A stretch of DNA of 64,000 nt from Thermococcus stetteri. Its GTDB lineage: Archaea > Methanobacteriota_B > Thermococci > Thermococcales > Thermococcaceae. The stretch covers positions 496,001 through 560,000 of the forward strand of contig NZ_JAGGKB010000001.1 of NCBI RefSeq assembly GCF_017873335.1, given 5' to 3'. Shown in pieces: positions 52,516 through 60,501 of the stretch (positions are counted from its first letter, which is position 1; each line of letters begins with the position of its first letter). Both the position numbers and the translations under genes were made by a program. Below the pieces are notes generated by a model. The model did not search any database, had not been told where the DNA came from, and saw nothing but the letters and a program-made list of their open reading frames with translations.

Positions 52516-54168
52516 ATGAGGAAGTTGCTCGCGTTTTTGATACTCGCCGTGGTTCTCACGGCGGGCTGTATAGGAGGCAATACCGGGACTGGTACTACCA
52601 GCACCGGGACAACAACCACTCAAGCCAAGGGGATAAACTTCAAGGGCTACGCTCCCGGTATGGTCGTGGCCAACTGGTACAAGCTCTTCAACGAGACCTT
52701 CTACGTCAGCAACGGCTACGAGAACCTCGTGAAGCACTACTTCCCAAGCGCTGTGGTTAAGCCTGCTTCCGAGTATCCTGGGAGCGGCGTTCTCGTCCTC
52801 TCACCTCAAGACGTCTACTCAAAGAGGATCCTCTTCGGAAAGGCAGTCCAAGTTCAGAAGCTCGACTTCTTCGGCTACATCGCCTACAGGAACGGCATGC
52901 ACTACGTTGGTCCCTGGCACGGCATTGTTGCGATCTTCAACTCCAGAGAGGGCAATGCACTGATGGTCGTCTCCGGAACAAGCAAGGCCGGAGTCGGCGC
53001 GGCGTTGAACTTCCTGGCCGGACTAAAGAGCGGAAAGATCAAGCTCAACAGGATGGCGGTTGTCCGCTCGAGGGACTTTGAGGGGATACTCGTGAAGGAG
53101 ATAGGCGACACGAACCTCGACGGAATAGCTGAGAACGACGAGTTCGTCACTCTCCACCAGATAATCTTCGACGAGCCCTTCCAGTACTACTGGCGCGTCG
53201 TCAAGGGAGAGAACGTAACCGTCAGCGGCGGCTTTATCAGGCTGGTGAACGACACCAAGGTCTACATCCACGCCCTCGGCTTCAACGTGAGCGTTAGGGT
53301 GAAGAACAACAAAGGCATAACCCTCACATACGTAATAGACAACATCAACCCCAACTACGTCATGGCCGTGAGTGACCAAGAAGGCGCAATGAAAGAGGCA
53401 AACTTCGGCGGAACGAAGGTGGTCGTGGTCTCCTCTGGAGACTTCTCAATAGTGCCCAAGAACGTGAGCGACTACACCGTCCTGGCCTTCGGCGACCACA
53501 GGCCCTCAAGCGGAGAGAAACAGCCAGAGGTCTTCTTCAAGATCAGGGACGAGATAAACAGGGGCAGTGGTGTCTTCATAATAGACGGCGGAGACCTAGT
53601 CTACTCGGGCACGATATACCAGTGGGAAGAGCTTATGAAGGCTTGGAAGTGGGACAAGCCAATATTCGTGGCAGTTGGAAACCACGAGTACAACGGAGAG
53701 GGCGTCAACATCTACCACTACTACTTCGGCCCCACCGACTACGCCTTCAGCCTCGGGAAGTACCGCTTCATATTCGCCAACGACATCATGAACAACTACA
53801 GGCTCTCGGACAAGCAGTGGGAGTGGCTGGAAGAACAGCTTGAAACGGCTAAAAAGCGCGGTGAGAGGCCGGTTGTGGTCATGCACGCGCCGCCCTACGA
53901 CCCGAGGCCGAGCGGTGAGCACACGCTAGACCCTTCCGACGCAAAGCGGCTCCTTGAGCTCATGAAGGAGTACAACGCCTTCGGAATATTCAGCCACATC
54001 CACATCTACTGGTACGGCACCTACGAGGGAGTTCCCTTCGTCATAACCGGCGGTGGCGGTGCTCCCCTCTACGCCAAACCAGAGGAAGGCGGCTTCTACC
54101 ACTACGTCCGCCTGTTCATGAAGGGCGACGGCTTAATTGAAGTCGAGCCCGTCAAGGTCTCTCCCTGA
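52516..54168 (+). CDS. Secreted metallophosphoesterase lipoprotein
   Basis: 550 residues. A lipoprotein signal (KLLAFLILAVVLTAGCIGG) and a Gly/Thr linker are followed by about 250 residues of beta-rich sequence that I cannot assign. The C-terminal calcineurin-like phosphoesterase domain shows the metal motifs GDHRPSSG (D-x-H), IIDGGDLVYSG (GD), AVGNHEYNG (GNHE), VVMHAPPYDP (H) and FSHIHIYWYG (GHxH-like). It acts outside the cell, probably releasing phosphate from organic esters for the PiT transporter encoded next. Start ATG 52516 after GGTGAT; earlier start codons at 52507 and 52510 overlap that site. Confidence 0.87.
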   Translation: MRKLLAFLILAVVLTAGCIGGNTGTGTTSTGTTTTQAKGINFKGYAPGMVVANWYKLFNETFYVSNGYENLVKHYFPSAVVKPASEYPGSGVLVLSPQDVYSKRILFGKAVQVQKLDFFGYIAYRNGMHYVGPWHGIVAIFNSREGNALMVVSGTSKAGVGAALNFLAGLKSGKIKLNRMAVVRSRDFEGILVKEIGDTNLDGIAENDEFVTLHQIIFDEPFQYYWRVVKGENVTVSGGFIRLVNDTKVYIHALGFNVSVRVKNNKGITLTYVIDNINPNYVMAVSDQEGAMKEANFGGTKVVVVSSGDFSIVPKNVSDYTVLAFGDHRPSSGEKQPEVFFKIRDEINRGSGVFIIDGGDLVYSGTIYQWEELMKAWKWDKPIFVAVGNHEYNGEGVNIYHYYFGPTDYAFSLGKYRFIFANDIMNNYRLSDKQWEWLEEQLETAKKRGERPVVVMHAPPYDPRPSGEHTLDPSDAKRLLELMKEYNAFGIFSHIHIYWYGTYEGVPFVITGGGGAPLYAKPEEGGFYHYVRLFMKGDGLIEVEPVKVSP

Positions 54169-54186
54169 CCCTTTTCTATTTAGGTT

Positions 54187-54236
54187 ATATAGCGATTTGT
54201 AGCTGGCTATATTCTACTGCGGCAAGGTATTTATAG
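54187..54236 (+). promoter_or_regulatory. Promoter of phosphate transporter operon
   Basis: GGTATTTATAG (54226-54236) is the TATA box, about 36 nt before ATG 54267. Just upstream, ATATAGC (54187-54193) and GCTATAT (54206-54212) form an imperfect inverted repeat that could be a phosphate-responsive operator; this is inference only. Confidence 0.45.
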
Positions 54237-54266
54237 TGCACAATTCATCTCCCTCCGGTGGCGGTC

Positions 54267-55478
54267 ATGGATTCCTGGTTGCTGATAACGATAATCGTTG
54301 GTTTTGCCATGGCTTGGGCGATAGGAGCGAACGACGCGGCCAACTCGATGAGCACGGCCGTTGGAGCAAGGGCGATAACTCCAAAGCAGGCGGTCTTGAT
54401 AGCAGGCGTTCTGGAATTCACTGGAGCGTACTTCTTCGGAAAGAGCGTCACGGAGACTATAAGGAAGGGCATCCTCTACCCAGACAAGATAACCGACCCG
54501 ACGGTGCTCATATACGGCTCGGTTGCGGCTTTGCTGGCCGCTACAATATGGCTGGTGATAGCCACTAAGTTCGGCCTGCCCGTCTCGACGACTCACTCAA
54601 TCATAGGCGGAATAGTGGGCTACGGAATCGTCTACGCTGGTCTCTCGATAGTCAACTGGGGCAAGATGACTCAGGTGGTTCTCAGCTGGATACTCTCACC
54701 GATAATAGGCGCTATAATGGCTTTCTTTGTCTTCAAGGCCCTGACCAAGAGCATCTTTGAAAGAAAAGACCCTGTGAGAAGCTCTAAAATCTGGTCGCCC
54801 TTCTGGGTCGGGCTGGCCTTCGTGGTCATAGGGACGATGTTCTACATCAAAGTTCTCCACGGGAAAGACCTCGGAAAGGGTGTGCTCTTCTACGGCCTCC
54901 CGACGGGCTTCGTCGTCTTCCTGATCCTCTTCCTAACCCTCAGGGTGAAGTTCCCATCTTCTGATCCCTTCATCGGGGTTGAGAACATCTTCAAGAGGGT
55001 CCAGGTCATAACGTCTGGCTACGTGGCCTTAGCTCACGGCGCAAACGATGTCGCCAACGCGATAGGGCCGGTCGCGGCTGTATACGCGGTGGCGACGATG
55101 GGAATGGCCGGGATGAAGGTTCCAGTCCCACACTGGATACTGGCCATGGGCGGCCTTGGCATAGCGGTTGGGGTAGCTACCTACGGCTACCGCGTCATGG
55201 AGACCGTTGGAAAGAGGATAACCGAGCTGACCAACACACGCGGCTTCACCATAGACTTTTCCGCTGCTACCGTCGTCCTCGTGGCGAGCTGGCTCGGCCT
55301 TCCAATATCAACGACCCACGTCGTCGTTGGTGCCGTGATAGGCGTTGGCCTCGCCAGAGGAGTAAAGGCAATAAACAAGGACATCGTTAGGGATATAGTT
55401 ATCTCGTGGTTCGTCACCGTCCCGGCCGCGGCCGTGATAAGCGCGTTCTTCTTCAAGCTCCTCATGGTGGTGGGGTGA
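54267..55478 (+). CDS. PiT-family inorganic phosphate transporter
   Basis: 403 residues, about ten transmembrane helices, with the duplicated signature of the family: AIGANDAANSMSTAVGARAITPKQA near residue 15 and AHGANDVANAIGPVAAVYAV near residue 258, plus paired GLPVSTTHSIIGGIVGYG and GLPISTTHVVVGAVIGVG segments. Imports phosphate with H+ or Na+. RBS GGTGGCGGTC. It lies 4 nt upstream of the PhoU-like gene, so they form one operon. Confidence 0.95.
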   Translation: MDSWLLITIIVGFAMAWAIGANDAANSMSTAVGARAITPKQAVLIAGVLEFTGAYFFGKSVTETIRKGILYPDKITDPTVLIYGSVAALLAATIWLVIATKFGLPVSTTHSIIGGIVGYGIVYAGLSIVNWGKMTQVVLSWILSPIIGAIMAFFVFKALTKSIFERKDPVRSSKIWSPFWVGLAFVVIGTMFYIKVLHGKDLGKGVLFYGLPTGFVVFLILFLTLRVKFPSSDPFIGVENIFKRVQVITSGYVALAHGANDVANAIGPVAAVYAVATMGMAGMKVPVPHWILAMGGLGIAVGVATYGYRVMETVGKRITELTNTRGFTIDFSAATVVLVASWLGLPISTTHVVVGAVIGVGLARGVKAINKDIVRDIVISWFVTVPAAAVISAFFFKLLMVVG

Positions 55479-55482
55479 TAGC

Positions 55483-56157
55483 ATGCAAGTCTGGACTAAG
55501 CTCTTTGCGAAAAGCCCCTTCAAGCCTCTCATAAAGCACGCTGAAGTGGCCCTTCAAACCGTTGAGACCCTTGAGAAGGCCCTCCAGGCGTGGCGCGAAG
55601 GGAACTATGAAGAAATGAGAAAGCTCGCGGTTGAGGTTGACAGGCTTGAGGACGTCGCCGACAGGATAAAGGAAGAGATAAGGGATTCTCTCAGCTCGAA
55701 GCTCATGATGGCTGTGGCGAGGGAGGACGTTCTCATCTACCTCCACATGCAGGACAAGGTTGCCGATGCCGCCGAGGACACCGCTAAGTGGCTCCTCGTG
55801 AAGGAGCCAGGGGAGATACCCGAGGAGATAAAGGATGTCATCCTCAAGATGGGCACCGAGAGCATAAAGGCCGCGAAGCTCGTCTACGAGGCCATCGTCC
55901 AGATGGACAGGGTCATCGAGAGCGGCTTCGCCGAGAAGGAAATAGAGAGGGAGTACGAGATAATCAGGGAGATAGAGGGCGTTGAGAGTAAAATAGACGG
56001 CCTGGATACAGAACTCATGAAGCTGGTCTTCCAGAACGCTAATAAGCTGGACTGGAGCGAGGGCTTCTACATCCTCAACGTCGCCAGAACCCTCAGCAAC
56101 ATCTCAGACAAGGCGAAGGACGCAGCCGAGAGGATAAGGCTGATGATGAACAAGTGA
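55483..56157 (+). CDS. PhoU-like DUF47 protein
   Basis: 224 residues, all-helical, matching the DUF47/YkaA family (VALQTVETLEKALQAWREGNYEEMRKLAVEVDRLEDVADRIKEEIRDSL, then MAVAREDVLIYLHMQDKVADAAEDTAKWLL). Members are encoded beside PiT transporters and are thought to regulate them. GGTGATAGC precedes the ATG. Confidence 0.92.
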   Translation: MQVWTKLFAKSPFKPLIKHAEVALQTVETLEKALQAWREGNYEEMRKLAVEVDRLEDVADRIKEEIRDSLSSKLMMAVAREDVLIYLHMQDKVADAAEDTAKWLLVKEPGEIPEEIKDVILKMGTESIKAAKLVYEAIVQMDRVIESGFAEKEIEREYEIIREIEGVESKIDGLDTELMKLVFQNANKLDWSEGFYILNVARTLSNISDKAKDAAERIRLMMNK

Positions 56158-56201
56158 GCCGATATTCTTTTAAACCTCCCTTCTAACTTTTTTCGGTGGG
56201 A

Positions 56202-56886
56202 ATGAAGGACGGTGTTAGAATAGTCCGCGAGTTCTTCAACATTCAGAGGGAGGTCTTTTTCAGCTACCGCTGGGACGTGGTCAGCTATCTGATAGGCCTT
56301 CTAATCCAGGTTGCGGTGATGGGAATCTTTGCGAGCTTGGTGACGATAGACGCCAACATCGAGCAGTACGGAACCGACTCTTTCCTCCAGTTCTTTCTGA
56401 TAGGCTTCATCGTGCACAACATAATATTCCTTCCGCGGGGCAGCCTTTCCAAGCTCCTGATTGGGCGGAGCTTCCCGATGCTCTACGCCTCTCCCGCCGG
56501 AATGGTGGCGATCTTCGTGGGAATAAACGCCTGAAACGTCGTCTGGAGCCTTATGATAATGGGCATGATAACGGCAGTCTTCGTTCTCTTCTACGGTCTG
56601 GTCATACACATCAACCTCGGTGCTTTGCTCGTTATCCTCGCGGGCTTCACCCTCACCTTCGCCCTTGAACTTTTTTCAGCAGGCTTTCGGGCCGCTACCA
56701 AGGCCAGGCAGGACCCGATAAACTGGTTCCTCAACCTCACCTCCCAGCTCGTGAGCGGTCTCTACTTCCCGCCCGACGCGCTCCCTTGGTGGCTCCAGCC
56801 TATTTCCAGGATACACCCCGAGAGGTACATTCTTGAGATGGCCAGGCTGACGATGGGCGGGGGCTATTCAGTGTCCCAGATCTGGG
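56202..56886 (+). pseudogene. ABC-2 type permease remnant with in-frame TGA
   Basis: From ATG 56202 (RBS GGTGGG) the frame encodes an ABC-2 membrane permease: FSYRWDVVSYLIGLLIQVAVMGIFASL, FLIGFIVHNIIFLPRGSL, then GGA ATA AAC GCC TGA (stop 56532-56534), then in the same frame VVWSLMIMGMITAVFVLFYGLV, LLVILAGFTLTFALELFSAGFR and LPWWLQPISRIHPERYILEMARLTMGGGYS. The last transmembrane segment is missing: the sequence passes directly into the tail of an ATPase gene. An inactive transporter of the drug/polysaccharide export type. Confidence 0.8.
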
Positions 56887-56988
56887 GAGAAGCTCCACGA
56901 CTACGTTGCCCAGCAGGGGGCGAAGATACTCACCCTCCAGATCAAAGAGCCCAGCCTCGAAGAGATATTCCTGAAGATGGTGGAGTAA
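56887..56988 (+). pseudogene. C-terminal remnant of an ABC transporter ATPase
   Basis: In another frame than the permease, GAG at 56887 to TAA at 56988 reads EKLHDYVAQQGAKILTLQI and EPSLEEIFLKMVE, the typical end of a DrrA-like ABC ATPase (after the nucleotide-binding domain). No Walker motifs remain. The junction with the permease indicates a deletion that removed the permease 3' end and nearly the whole ATPase. Confidence 0.75.
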
Positions 56989-57084
56989 CCGCTACTCTGC
57001 CTTTCTTTTTTGAATCCGAGGAAAACATATTCTCTGGGACACGTCAAAGGAATAAGTTTAAGAGAGAACAAAAGAGTCAGGAGT

Positions 57085-57312
57085 TCAGATGGCTATCATC
57101 GTCGAGGTCATCTGGATCTCGGGCATGCGCCTTATCTTCTCGGTTATGAACTGGTCAAGGTCCTTGAGCGTCTCGGTCTCGACCTTAACAACGAGGTCGT
57201 ACTCACCGTAAACGACGTAGGCCTCTTTAACTTCGGGCATGGCAAGAAGCTTCTCCATAACTTCCCTTTCCTTTCCAGCGGCCGTAACCATCAAAATAAA
57301 AGCCGTCACCAT
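57085..57312 (-). CDS. Stand-alone RAM-domain (Lrp/AsnC ligand-binding) protein
   Basis: 75 residues forming only the ligand-binding half of an Lrp/AsnC regulator (AFILMVTAAGKEREVMEKLLAMPEVKEAYVVYGEYDLVVKVETETLKDLDQFITEKIRRMPEIQMTSTMIAI), without a DNA-binding helix-turn-helix. Such stand-alone RAM proteins bind amino acids and may pair with full-length regulators. ATG 57312 follows GGTGATAGCC. Confidence 0.88.
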   Translation of the reverse strand: MVTAFILMVTAAGKEREVMEKLLAMPEVKEAYVVYGEYDLVVKVETETLKDLDQFITEKIRRMPEIQMTSTMIAI

Positions 57313-57361
57313 GGCTATCACCAAAAATATTTTATCGCCGGACTATTTAAGCTTATCGCGT

Positions 57362-58012
57362 ATGACGTTCGAACACATCATAAGTAGTAAACGGCTGGGG
57401 GACTTTCTAAGGCACCTGGCCGAGGAGGGCGTTGGAGGCGTTGAGCCACTCGCCAAGGGGACGACGAGCCTAGTCTTCACTGGAGTTTTAGGCGGGAGAA
57501 AAGTCGTGATAAAGCTTCAAAGACCAGACTCACCGAGAAGCAACTTCGAAAAAGAGGCAGAACTTACCAAAATTGCCTCTACCTTGGGGGCAACTCCTCC
57601 AATCGTTGGCCTTGGAGAGTTCGAGGGCCTTCCATACCTCATCAGGGAGTTCGCCGAGGGTGAGCCCATCCTCTTCGCTGACGTGGGAAAGAGGCACCTC
57701 TTCAGGATAGTGGAGAAAACAGCCCTCCTCGACAGGCTGGGCATAGACCACGGGCAGATACAGGGCGGGAAGCACCTCATAATCGGCGAGGACGTTTATT
57801 TGATAGACTTTGAGAAGGCAGGGTTCAGAAAGCCCAACAACCTGACGTCAGCCATGGCGATGATCTTCATAGGCGAGAACGCGATATCAAAGAGGGTGCG
57901 GGAGAGATTTGGTCTCGATGATGGATTCAGGGAAGAAATGAAAGATGCCCTGAGGAACTACAAGAGAACCGGAAGCCTTTCACGCGTTCTGGACCTTCTT
58001 TCTGCTCTTTAG
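57362..58012 (+). CDS. Small protein-kinase-like protein (COG2112)
   Basis: 216 residues. A shortened kinase fold: GTTSLVFTGVLGGRKVVIKLQRPDS (glycine loop and the ATP-binding Lys), the alpha-C Glu in NFEKEAELTKIA, IDHGQIQGGKHLIIGEDVYLIDFEKAGFR, where HGQ and IDFEKA stand for the catalytic HxD-like and DFG-like positions. Archaeal COG2112 members are annotated as predicted Ser/Thr kinases; activity is unproven. A TATTTAAGC element about 20 nt before ATG 57362 suggests a leaderless transcript. The 3' end overlaps the next gene by 33 bp (convergent). Confidence 0.8.
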   Translation: MTFEHIISSKRLGDFLRHLAEEGVGGVEPLAKGTTSLVFTGVLGGRKVVIKLQRPDSPRSNFEKEAELTKIASTLGATPPIVGLGEFEGLPYLIREFAEGEPILFADVGKRHLFRIVEKTALLDRLGIDHGQIQGGKHLIIGEDVYLIDFEKAGFRKPNNLTSAMAMIFIGENAISKRVRERFGLDDGFREEMKDALRNYKRTGSLSRVLDLLSAL

Positions 58013-58306
58013 TCTGTCGGCGTAGAGCGCTATCAGTGGAACCACCAGCGCCAGTATTATCAGGCCCGCCCTTGGGTCAAAGAAGTAGTTGAAGGCCAGT
58101 ATGACTGCCGCCGAGATGACTATCATTAGAAAGAGGTCCCTGTCGTAGAGTCTGGACTTTGCCAGAATGTTCTGCTCCCTCGCTGTGTAGGCCAGATACG
58201 CTGGGATTCCAAGCGCTGCGAAAGCTATGCCGAGGTAGTTCCTTGTTACGAGCGAGATTCCAACGCCCAATGCCAGTATAATGCCGACTGCGGTTGTCTC
58301 CCTCAT
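57980..58306 (-). CDS. Hypothetical membrane protein
   Basis: 108 residues with four predicted helices (VGIILALGVGISLVT, LGIAFAALGIPAYLAY, FLMIVISAAVILAFNYFF, LIILALVVPLIALYA) and a basic C-terminus. No family recognised. ATG 58306 lacks a strong RBS. It overlaps the convergent kinase gene by 33 bp, so at least one transcript end lies inside the other gene. Confidence 0.6.
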   Translation of the reverse strand: MRETTAVGIILALGVGISLVTRNYLGIAFAALGIPAYLAYTAREQNILAKSRLYDRDLFLMIVISAAVILAFNYFFDPRAGLIILALVVPLIALYADRLKSRKKVQNA

Positions 58307-58388
58307 GGAGGAAAACTACAGTTTTGGAGTTTAAAACCTTCCGCAAACGATATAAGCTATAGTTCAAACATAATTCGGTGATACCGTT

Positions 58389-60254
58389 ATGAGCAGTATC
58401 GAATGGAATGAGAAGACCTTTTCTAAGTTCGCCTACCTCGGCGACCCGAGGATACGGAAAAAACTGATCGCCTACGTTCTGACAAAGGTAAACATGAAGG
58501 AGAACAAATACGAGAGCACCGTTGTCGTTGAAGACCTTGAGAGCGGTGCTAGGAGGTTCATTGAGAACGCCTCGATGCCGAGGATTTCTCCCGATGGGAA
58601 GAAGCTCGCATTCATGCGCTCCAACGAGGAGAAAAAGGAGAGCGAGATCTGGGTGGCTGAGATGGGAACCCTCAGTGCAAAGAAAGTCCTCTCGGCCAAA
58701 AACGTCCGCTCCATCCAGTGGAACGACGACTCGAGGAGGCTCCTCGTTGTAGGCTTCAAGAGGAGGGATGATGAGGACTTCGTCTTCGACGACGACGTTC
58801 CGGTCTGGTTCGACAACATGGGATTCCTCGACGGCGAGAAGACGACCTTCTGGGTTCTTGACAGCGAGAGCGAGGAAATCCTTGAGGAGTTCGAGAAGCC
58901 GCGCTTTTCCAGCGGGATATGGCACGGCGATGGGATAGTCATTAACGTCCCGCACAGGGAAGGGAGCAAGCCCGCCCTCTTCAAGTTCTACGACATCTAC
59001 CTATGGGAGGATGGTAAGGAGGAGAAGCTCTTCGAGAGGGTCTCCTTCGAGGCCGTTGATTCGGACGGAAAGGCCATCCTCCTCCACGGAAAGGGGGAGA
59101 AGAGGTTCATGAGCGAGCACAACTGGCTCTACCTCTGGGACGGCGAGCTTAAGCCCGTCTATGAAGGCCCGCTCAACACCGGAAGCGCGAAGCTCGATGG
59201 TGGAAAGGTCTACTTCACGGTTCCAGATGCCGGAAGGGTCAACCTCTACCTCTGGGACGGGGAAGCCAAGCCGCTCATCGTCGGCGATCATTGGATAATG
59301 GGCTTCGACGTTCACAACGGAAGGGTGGCGTTGCTCATCGAGACGGCCACGCGTTTAAGGGAGCTATATCTCTATGACGGCGAGCTTAAACAGCTGACAG
59401 ACTACAACGGGCCGATATTTGCAAAGCTTAAGACCTTCGAGCCGAGGCACTTCCGCTTTAAGAGCAAAGACCTTGAGATAGACGGATGGTACATCAAGCC
59501 CGAGCTCAAAGAGGACGAGACGGCACCGGTTATAGTCTTCGTCCACGGCGGGCCGAAGGGTATGTACGGCCACTACTTCAAGTACGAGATGCAGCTCATG
59601 GCGAGCAAGGGCTACTACATAGTCTTCGTGAACCCGCGCGGGAGCAACGGCTACACCGAGGACTTTGCCCTTAGAGTCCTTGAGAGGACGGGATTAGAGG
59701 ACTTCGAGGACATAATGAACGGCATAGAAGAGTTCTTCAAGCTCGAGCCTCAGGCGGACCGCGAGAGGGTCGGTATAACGGGCATAAGCTATGGAGGTTA
59801 TATGACGAACTGGGCCCTAACTCAGTCAGACCTCTTCAAGGCAGGAATAAGCGAGAACGGGATAAGCTACTGGCTCACCAGCTACGCCTTCTCGGACATA
59901 GGCCTCTGGTACGACGTCGAGGTCATCGGCCCGAACCCGCTTGAAAACGAGAACTATCGGAAGCTCAGCCCTCTCTTCTACGCCCAGAACGTCAAGGCTC
60001 CGCTCCTAATAATCCACAGTCTCGAGGACTACCGCTGCCCGCTCGATCAAAGTTTGATGTTCTACAACGTCCTGAAAGACCTCGGAAAGGAGGCCTACAT
60101 AGCGATATTCAGGAGAGGAGCGCACGGCCACAGCATCCGCGGAAGCCCGAAGCACAGGGCCAAGCGCTACAAGCTCTTCATTGAGTTCTTCGAGAGGAAG
60201 CTGAAGAAGTACGAGGAGGGCTTTGAGGTCGAAAAGATACTGAAGGAAGACTGA
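58389..60254 (+). CDS. S9-family acylaminoacyl-peptidase-like serine peptidase
   Basis: 621 residues, no signal peptide, so cytosolic. The N-terminal ~360 residues form a seven-bladed beta-propeller with repeating WDGE/YLWDG strands; the C-terminal alpha/beta-hydrolase has PVIVFVHGGPKGMYG, the nucleophile Ser in GISYGGYMTNW (about residue 467), the Asp in HSLEDYRCPLDQS and the His in GAHGHSIRG near residue 580. It releases acylated N-terminal residues or short peptides in protein turnover. RBS GGTGATACCGTT. Confidence 0.93.
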   Translation: MSSIEWNEKTFSKFAYLGDPRIRKKLIAYVLTKVNMKENKYESTVVVEDLESGARRFIENASMPRISPDGKKLAFMRSNEEKKESEIWVAEMGTLSAKKVLSAKNVRSIQWNDDSRRLLVVGFKRRDDEDFVFDDDVPVWFDNMGFLDGEKTTFWVLDSESEEILEEFEKPRFSSGIWHGDGIVINVPHREGSKPALFKFYDIYLWEDGKEEKLFERVSFEAVDSDGKAILLHGKGEKRFMSEHNWLYLWDGELKPVYEGPLNTGSAKLDGGKVYFTVPDAGRVNLYLWDGEAKPLIVGDHWIMGFDVHNGRVALLIETATRLRELYLYDGELKQLTDYNGPIFAKLKTFEPRHFRFKSKDLEIDGWYIKPELKEDETAPVIVFVHGGPKGMYGHYFKYEMQLMASKGYYIVFVNPRGSNGYTEDFALRVLERTGLEDFEDIMNGIEEFFKLEPQADRERVGITGISYGGYMTNWALTQSDLFKAGISENGISYWLTSYAFSDIGLWYDVEVIGPNPLENENYRKLSPLFYAQNVKAPLLIIHSLEDYRCPLDQSLMFYNVLKDLGKEAYIAIFRRGAHGHSIRGSPKHRAKRYKLFIEFFERKLKKYEEGFEVEKILKED

Positions 60255-60280
60255 GGGGAGTTCCTCACTTTTCCCTCAAC

Positions 60281-60286
60281 TTTTTT
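60281..60286 (+). terminator. Oligo-T run after S9 peptidase
   Basis: T6 27 nt after the stop codon; the remaining ~215 bp before the next gene hold a GCCGG/CCGGC hairpin (60345-60359) and a TGTTAAAAGG promoter element near 60445, and no gene. Confidence 0.4.
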
Positions 60287-60501
60287 CTGCCCCAAAAGTA
60301 CAGGACGCATCCAGCAGTTTCTCCGGGCACCATCCTCCCATATTGCCGGGTCTTCCGGCGCCCCATATCCTAAATTATTCTTTCCAGTCGTAAAGTTCCT
60401 TCTTATTCAGATCTGTCTCCCTCTGCAGACATTCGACACGAAAATGTTAAAAGGCCCTCAACCGACCTCCCCACTACCTTAAATAATCGGAGGTCAAGGT
60501 T

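Noticed and set aside
57010-57387. Open frame opposite the RAM-domain gene
   Set aside because: Antisense of a clearly recognisable Lrp ligand-binding domain.
60464-60495. GACCTCC/GGAGGTC pairing that would hide the OB-repeat gene RBS
   Set aside because: The likely TATA element near 60445 puts the transcript start at about 60470, so the upstream arm would probably not be transcribed.
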